Assembly: GCA_902779455.1 (NCBI GenBank)
Contig: CACZBS010000009.1
Location: forward strand, 1 to 64,000
From: an uncultured Prevotellaceae bacterium
GTDB taxonomy: Bacteria; Bacteroidota; Bacteroidia; Bacteroidales; Bacteroidaceae
Direction: 5' to 3'
DNA: 64,000 bases
Shown here: positions 59,321 to 64,000 of the stretch, piece by piece
Layout: each line of letters begins with the position of its first letter
Position numbering within the stretch: position 1 is the stretch's first letter
The notes under the pieces: generated by a model
What the model was told of the DNA's origin: nothing
The model's input: only the letters and a program-made list of their open reading frames with translations
Databases searched by the model: none
Position numbers and translations under genes: made by a program

Positions 59321-60675
59321 CACAGCGTCTGGCGCTTGAAGTATTTCTCGACCTTGCCCAGCGTGTGCTTATGGCAGAACACCATGACGGCGTCGCCGGC
59401 CTCAATCTGCGTGTTGCCGTTGACGAGCATGCCACGGCCACCGCGCACCAGTCCGCCGATGGTCACGCCGAAGGGCAGACCCAGCGACTTGACGGGGTTG
59501 CGGGTGACGCGGGCACCCTCGGCCACGACGAACTCGGCCACGTCGGCCTCGACCATCATCAGCGAGCGCATCGACCGCACGTCGGCCTTGAGCATCATCT
59601 GGAAGATGTGGCTGGCGGCCACCGTCTTCTTGTTGATGATCGTGCCGATGTCGAGTCCTTCGGCCATTGACACGTAGTCGAGGTTCTCGACCATGGCCAC
59701 CGTCTTGCGCACACCCAGCTTCTTGGCCGTCAGACAGGCCAGGATGTTGGTCTCGGCGTTGCCCGTCAGCGAGACGAAGGCCTGCGTGTGGCGGATGCCC
59801 TCCTCGCTGAGCAGACCCAGGTCGCGGCCGTCGCCGTGGATGACCATCGTGTCGGTGTCGCTGAGCAGCTGGTTCAGCCGTTCGCAGCGGTCGGCGTCGG
59901 CCTCGATGATCTTCAGCGTCATGTCGCCGGGCATGGTCAGCGCGGCCCTGACGGCCGTCTTGCCGCCGCCCATGATGATGACGTTGTGCACGTCCTCATA
60001 GTGCTCCTTGCCGACGATCTTGCGGATGTAGGGGATATAGTCGGGCGTGGTCATGAAGTAGGCCAGGTCGTGCAGCTTCAGCTCGTCCATGCCGCCCGGT
60101 ATGATGGTCTCGCCGCCGCGCTTGATGGCCACGACGAGGTAGGGGTCGTCCGGGCCGCAGAGGTCGCGCAGCGGCTGGTTGAGAATCTCGCAGCCCTCGC
60201 GCAGCTTGATGCCCAGGAGGGTCAGCTTGCCGTCGTGGATGTCGACGCGCTGGCGGGCCCACGACATCTTCAGTCCCGTGATGATGTCCTGTGCGGCCAG
60301 CACCTCGGGATAGACGAGCGAGTCGATGCCCAGGTCCTTGAAGAACTGCTGGTTCTGTGCTGACAGATACTCGTAGTTGTCGATCCTGGCCACCGTCTTC
60401 TTGGCGCCCAGCGCGTGGGCGATGGCGCAGGCCGTGATGTTGCGGCTCTCGTTGCGTGTGACGCCCACGAAGAGGTCGGCCGAACCCGTGCCGGCGTCCT
60501 TCAGTGTCTTGATGCTGGTGGGCGAGGCGCATACGGCCATGATGTCGTAGTTGGAGTCGACGCCGGCGAGTCGCTCCTCGTCGTCGTCGATGAGCACGCA
60601 GTCGTGGTTCTCCGTTGACAGCAGCTTCGACAGGTGGGTTCCTACGGCGCCTGCGCCGGCAATGACTATTTTCAT
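59317..60675 (-). CDS. trkA: Trk system regulatory protein TrkA
   Basis: 452 aa with two NAD-binding RCK domains ([19 protein letters not shown] at the N-terminus; [16 protein letters not shown] at about residue 231) each followed by a TrkA-C domain. It gates TrkH in response to nucleotides. The ATG overlaps the dxs stop by 4 bp (ATGA), showing translational coupling. Confidence 0.95.
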   Translation of the reverse strand: MKIVIAGAGAVGTHLSKLLSTENHDCVLIDDDEERLAGVDSNYDIMAVCASPTSIKTLKDAGTGSADLFVGVTRNESRNITACAIAHALGAKKTVARIDNYEYLSAQNQQFFKDLGIDSLVYPEVLAAQDIITGLKMSWARQRVDIHDGKLTLLGIKLREGCEILNQPLRDLCGPDDPYLVVAIKRGGETIIPGGMDELKLHDLAYFMTTPDYIPYIRKIVGKEHYEDVHNVIIMGGGKTAVRAALTMPGDMTLKIIEADADRCERLNQLLSDTDTMVIHGDGRDLGLLSEEGIRHTQAFVSLTGNAETNILACLTAKKLGVRKTVAMVENLDYVSMAEGLDIGTIINKKTVAASHIFQMMLKADVRSMRSLMMVEADVAEFVVAEGARVTRNPVKSLGLPFGVTIGGLVRGGRGMLVNGNTQIEAGDAVMVFCHKHTLGKVEKYFKRQTLW

Positions 60676-62705
60676 GAGGCCCCTCCTTCTGCCCCCGAGG
60701 GGGCTACTATAGCTTTTATGATAGATTCCTTGTCCAGTCCTACAATCTGGCGCAGTTCCGCGACCGTGCCGTGCTCGACGAACTCATCGGGCAGGCCCAG
60801 GCGGGTGATGTGCGGCGTATAGCCGTGGTCAGCCATCCACTCCAAGACGGCCGAGCCCAGTCCGCCGTTGCGCACGCCGTCCTCGACGGTGACGATGCGC
60901 TTGTAGCGCCGCCCCACCTCGTGCAGGATCTGCTCGTCGAGGGGCTTGAGGAAGCGCATGTCGTAGTGGGCGGGATTTAGCTCTAAACTCTCAATAGCTT
61001 GCTCCACGTCGTTGCCGATCGGGCCGATAGACAATACGGCCACGTCGCCGTCGCCCTCGCGCAGGCGTCGGCCCGTGCCCACCTTGACGGGCTCCAACGG
61101 GCAGCGCCAGTCGACGAGCACGCCGCGGCCGCGCGGGTAGCGGATGACGAAGGGGCCCTGGCCGGGCAGCTGGGCCGTGTACATCAGTCGCCGCAGCTCG
61201 GCCTCGTCCATGGGCGAGCAGATGGTCAGGTTGGGGATGGGGCGCAGGGCCGCCATGTCGAAGGCACCGTGGTGCGTGGGACCGTCCTCGCCGACGAGTC
61301 CGGCGCGGTCCAGACAGAGCACGACGGGCAGCCGGAGTATGGCCACGTCGTGGATGATGTTGTCGTAGGCGCGCTGTGCGAAGGCAGAGTAGATGTTGCA
61401 GAAGGGCTGCAGCCCGTCCTTGGCCATGCCAGCCGAGAACGTGACGGCGTGTCCCTCGGCGATGCCCACGTCGAAGGTGCGGTCGGGCATCTCGCTCATC
61501 ATGATGTTCATCGAGCAGCCTGTGGGCATGGCCGGGGTGACGCCCACGATGCGGTCGTTCCTTCGGGCCAGCTCGAGCAGCGTCTCGCCGAAGACGTCCT
61601 GGAACTTAGGCGGCTGTCCCGTCGTGTCGCTCTTGAGGCGCTCGCCGGTCTCGGCGTCGAACTTGCCTGGCGCGTGCCAGACGGGGCTGTAGTGCTCGGC
61701 CGGCGCGTAGCCGTGGCCCTTCTTCGTGTGCAGGTGGAGCAGCTTGGGGCCCTTCATGTCCTTCAGCTGTCTGAGGATGCGCACCAGCTCCTTGACGTCG
61801 TGGCCGTCGTAGGGTCCGAAGTAGCGGATGTTGAAGCCCTCGAACATGTTCTGCTGCTGCGAGATGACGCTCTTCAGCGCGTTCGACAGGCGTATGATGC
61901 CCTGCTTGCGGGCCTCGCTGAGCATGCCCTTCGAGGCCAGCCATCGGGCGGCCTTGAATCGCATGGCGTTATAAGTCTCGTTGGTGCTCAGGCTGAGCAG
62001 GTATTCCTTCATGCCGCCGACGGAGCGGTCGATCGACATGTCGTTGTCGTTGAGGATGATGAGCATGTCGTTCGGACTCTGCGACACGTTGTTGAGTCCC
62101 TCGAAGGCCAGTCCGCCCGACATGGCGCCGTCGCCAATGACGGCCACGACATGGCGTTTGAGTTGAGAGTTGAGAGTTGAGAACTGAGAGGTATGATTAG
62201 ATTTTGAGTCAGACTGGGCGGCTTCTTTATCTTCCGTCTGTCCGCTCTTTGGGTAATCATACCTCTCAGTTCTCAACTCTCCGTTCTCAGTTCTCGCCGC
62301 TGCCACCGCCATTCCCAGCGCGGCGGAGATCGAGTTGGAGGCATGGCCGCAGATGAACGAGTCGTAGGGGCTCTCCTCGGGCGACGGGAAGGGGCGCAGG
62401 CCGTGCAGCTTGCGGTTGGTCGAGAACTGCTTGCGGCGGCCCGTCAGGATCTTATGACCATAAGCCTGGTGGCCGACGTCCCATACGATGCGGTCGTCGG
62501 GCGTGTCGTAGACGTAGTGGAGGGCTACGGTGAGCTCCACCACGCCGAGGCTTGAGGCCAGGTGGCCGGGGTTGACCGACAGCTCGCGCACGATGTCCTG
62601 CCTGAGCTCGTCGCAGAGCTGAGGCAGCTGGTCGGTCGTCAGCCGGCGCAGGTCGTCGGGGCTGTCGATGCAGCTGAGCAATTCAAACTTCTGTCCTTCT
62701 TCCAT
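60672..62705 (-). CDS. dxs: 1-deoxy-D-xylulose-5-phosphate synthase with an in-frame palindromic insert
   Basis: 677 aa, first enzyme of the MEP isoprenoid pathway (pyruvate + glyceraldehyde-3-phosphate). Key blocks: [13 protein letters not shown], the thiamine-diphosphate motif [10 protein letters not shown] with NDNDMSID, the Glu of [12 protein letters not shown], and [15 protein letters not shown]. Between GMAVAAAR (ending residue 138) and [10 protein letters not shown] (residue 185) there is an extra stretch of about 46 residues, low-complexity and polar, encoded by a palindromic repeat. Other DXS proteins have only a short loop here; without it the length would be a normal 630 or so. The gene has a strong promoter. 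Confidence 0.95.
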   Translation of the reverse strand: MEEGQKFELLSCIDSPDDLRRLTTDQLPQLCDELRQDIVRELSVNPGHLASSLGVVELTVALHYVYDTPDDRIVWDVGHQAYGHKILTGRRKQFSTNRKLHGLRPFPSPEESPYDSFICGHASNSISAALGMAVAAARTENGELRTERYDYPKSGQTEDKEAAQSDSKSNHTSQFSTLNSQLKRHVVAVIGDGAMSGGLAFEGLNNVSQSPNDMLIILNDNDMSIDRSVGGMKEYLLSLSTNETYNAMRFKAARWLASKGMLSEARKQGIIRLSNALKSVISQQQNMFEGFNIRYFGPYDGHDVKELVRILRQLKDMKGPKLLHLHTKKGHGYAPAEHYSPVWHAPGKFDAETGERLKSDTTGQPPKFQDVFGETLLELARRNDRIVGVTPAMPTGCSMNIMMSEMPDRTFDVGIAEGHAVTFSAGMAKDGLQPFCNIYSAFAQRAYDNIIHDVAILRLPVVLCLDRAGLVGEDGPTHHGAFDMAALRPIPNLTICSPMDEAELRRLMYTAQLPGQGPFVIRYPRGRGVLVDWRCPLEPVKVGTGRRLREGDGDVAVLSIGPIGNDVEQAIESLELNPAHYDMRFLKPLDEQILHEVGRRYKRIVTVEDGVRNGGLGSAVLEWMADHGYTPHITRLGLPDEFVEHGTVAELRQIVGLDKESIIKAIVAPSGAEGGAS
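62154..62291. repeat. Palindromic repeat inserted in frame in dxs
   Basis: Perfect 28-bp inverted arms (62172-62199 and 62254-62281) with a 54-nt core; the outer parts hold more GTTGAGA heptamers. The insert length is a multiple of three and no stop arises. It has the same architecture as the intergenic heptamer palindromes. Confidence 0.85.
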
Positions 62706-62727
62706 AATATTATGGTTAATGAGAGTG

Positions 62728-62758
62728 CAAAGATACGAAGTTTTGCGGATATGGCAAA
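62728..62758 (-). promoter_or_regulatory. Promoter of dxs-trkA-trkH
   Basis: TTTG (62755-62758), 19-bp spacer, TATCTTTG (62728-62735), minus strand; leader about 17 nt. Confidence 0.82.
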
Positions 62759-62829
62759 AAGATTGACGAAGAATTTTGCTTTTTAAGGTCTGTCAGGGCT
62801 CGGCGGGAAAGTCGTATCGGCGGTCGGAA

Positions 62830-62922
62830 AAACTAAAATCACACTGAGATTTATTAAAATCACACTGAGATTTTAATTCGTCACACTGTGATTTATTAAA
62901 ATCACACTGAGATTTTAGTTTC
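62830..62922. repeat. 90-bp palindromic element, copy 2 (TCACACTGAGATTTT family)
   Basis: Same ends (AACTAAAATCAC and GATTTTAGTT) and internal blocks as 36845-36934. It lies in the gap between the divergent dxs and lipoate-ligase genes. Confidence 0.75.
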
Positions 62923-62951
62923 CTGGAAGGCTTCGCCGGGGCATGAGCGGC

Positions 62952-63009
62952 GGGGGGCGGGGCTTGCCGGGGCGGGGTTGGGGAAAGTCGGGGAGCGGGG
63001 CGGCAGGGG
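62952..63009 (+). other. G-rich tract with eight runs of four or more G
   Basis: G runs at 62952, 62959, 62969, 62974, 62980, 62990, 62997 and 63006, with loops of 1-6 nt. This meets the usual pattern for G-quadruplex DNA. It ends 48 bp before the -33 box of the lipoate-ligase gene. Confidence 0.6.
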
Positions 63010-63056
63010 CGGAAACGAATGAAAAGCGGGTCTTTATGTTTTTTTTAGGAAGAAAG

Positions 63057-63088
63057 TTTGGCGATTCGGCTTTTTCTCTGTAATTTTG
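63057..63088 (+). promoter_or_regulatory. Promoter of the lipoate-protein ligase gene
   Basis: TTTG (63057-63060), 20-bp spacer, TAATTTTG (63081-63088); leader about 25 nt. Confidence 0.82.
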
Positions 63089-63118
63089 CAGGCAATAAGA
63101 GTTGACCCTAAAATAGAC

Positions 63119-64000
63119 ATGAAGTACATCGCGCTGCCTGAGCACAAAGAGAGACGCTTGTCGTTCTATTTGGCCATGGAGGAATACGTCGCCCGCCACG
63201 TCGAAGGGGACGACCTCTTCTTCATGTGGCAGGTGCAGCCGAGCGTCATCTTCGGGCGCAATCAGGTGATTGAGGCCGAGGTGAATCTGGACTACTGCCG
63301 CCGTCATGGCATCGGGATGTATCGTCGCAAGAGCGGCGGCGGTTGCGTCTATGCGGACATGAAGAACGTGATGTTCTCCTACGTGACGCGTAGCGACGAC
63401 GTCAACCTGACGTACAACCGCTATATAAATATGGTGGTGCTGGTGCTGCGGCGCCTAGGCGTCGACGCGCACTCGACGGGTCGCAACGACGTGATGATCG
63501 GCGACCGCAAGGTGTCGGGCAATGCGTTCTATCACCTGCCGGGGCGCAGCATCGTCCACGGCACGATGCTCTACGACACGGACATGCAGAACATGGTGGG
63601 GGCGATCACGCCCTCTGACGAGAAGCTCGTCGCGAAGGGCGTCAAGAGCGTGCGCCAGCGCATCGCGCTGCTGAAGGACTATACGTCGCTGTCGATCGAC
63701 GAGTTCAAGTCGTTCGTGCGCGAGCAACTGTGCGACGGCGAGGTGCTGCTGACGCCTGACGACGTCAGGGGCATCGAGGCGCTGGAGGAGGAATACCTGT
63801 CGGCCGACTTCATCATGGGCAACAACCCGCGCTACAGCGTGGTCCGACGTGCGCGCATCGAGGGGGTAGGGGAGCTGGAGGCCCGCATCGAGGTGCGCGG
63901 CGGACGGATCAAGAGCCTGAACCTCGTGGGCGACTACTTCCTGACGGGCGAGCTCGACGCGCTGCTGGCCCGGCTCCGGGGGGTGCCGCTGGAGCGCGAG
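63119..64000 (+). CDS. lplA: Lipoate-protein ligase A (3' end outside the window)
   Basis: The first 294 codons are present; the frame is open to the end of the window. LplA-type BPL/LPL fold: FMWQVQPSVIFGRNQVIEAE, then YRRKSGGGCVYADMKNVMFS (the RRxSGGG lipoyl-AMP loop) and GRNDVMIGDRKVSGNAFY with the catalytic-site lysine. It attaches lipoate to 2-oxoacid dehydrogenase and glycine-cleavage subunits. The start follows a consensus promoter, which supports ATG at 63119. Confidence 0.9.
   Translation, partial: MKYIALPEHKERRLSFYLAMEEYVARHVEGDDLFFMWQVQPSVIFGRNQVIEAEVNLDYCRRHGIGMYRRKSGGGCVYADMKNVMFSYVTRSDDVNLTYNRYINMVVLVLRRLGVDAHSTGRNDVMIGDRKVSGNAFYHLPGRSIVHGTMLYDTDMQNMVGAITPSDEKLVAKGVKSVRQRIALLKDYTSLSIDEFKSFVREQLCDGEVLLTPDDVRGIEALEEEYLSADFIMGNNPRYSVVRRARIEGVGELEARIEVRGGRIKSLNLVGDYFLTGELDALLARLRGVPLERE

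Overview
The window looks like a piece of chromosome from a Bacteroidales species, most likely Prevotellaceae. Evidence: SusC/SusD pairs, lipoproteins with acidic residues after the lipobox cysteine, eight proteins ending in type IX secretion (T9SS) style tails, promoters of the form TTTG-N19/20-TAnnTTTG, and RpoB/RpoC lengths (1270 and 1442 aa) normal for the phylum. The coding GC content is fairly high, so many long antisense frames are open but not real.

Layout. 1-10.6 kb: rplK-rplA-rplJ-rplL-rpoB-rpoC, with an attenuator-like hairpin before rpoB and a terminator after rpoC. 10.6-15.4 kb: two secreted T9SS-type proteins, facing a membrane-anchored AraC-type regulator (15.7-16.8 kb). 16.93-18.73 kb: a complete IS1634-family insertion sequence with 13-bp terminal inverted repeats and a 39-bp flanking direct repeat. 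18.8-27 kb: three more secreted proteins (a 1642-aa multidomain protein, an Omp28/thioredoxin-like protein, a coiled-coil protein). 27.3-36.5 kb: an arylpyruvate/arylacetate gene set (ACT protein, two phenylacetate-CoA ligases, a PLP aminotransferase, indolepyruvate oxidoreductase IorA/IorB). It is interrupted by a small lipoprotein and by a 590-bp GxxExxY nuclease element between iorA and iorB.

37-55.7 kb: a polysaccharide utilization locus (PUL): SusC, SusD, two surface lipoproteins, a GH30 enzyme, a modular T9SS protein, a GH3 enzyme and a DUF6377-type regulator, with a divergent GH16-GH18 fusion and a ThuA-like protein. The enzyme set (beta-1,6-glucanase-like GH30, laminarinase-like GH16, chitinase-like GH18, beta-glucosidase-like GH3) suggests fungal or yeast cell-wall glycans as the target. 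55.7-56.5 kb: a 5'-truncated GH2 remnant. 56.6-62.7 kb: manA, trkH, trkA, dxs. 63.1-64 kb: the start of a lipoate-protein ligase gene.

The most unusual feature is the repeat content. Arrays of 7-8 bp units, each with a different unit and often arranged as inverted arms, sit at many gene junctions (rpoB/rpoC, susC/susD, trkA/trkH, trkH/manA, manA/GH2, after the aminotransferase). One such palindrome lies in frame inside dxs and adds about 46 codons. Several other palindromic, MITE-like families occur in two or more copies.
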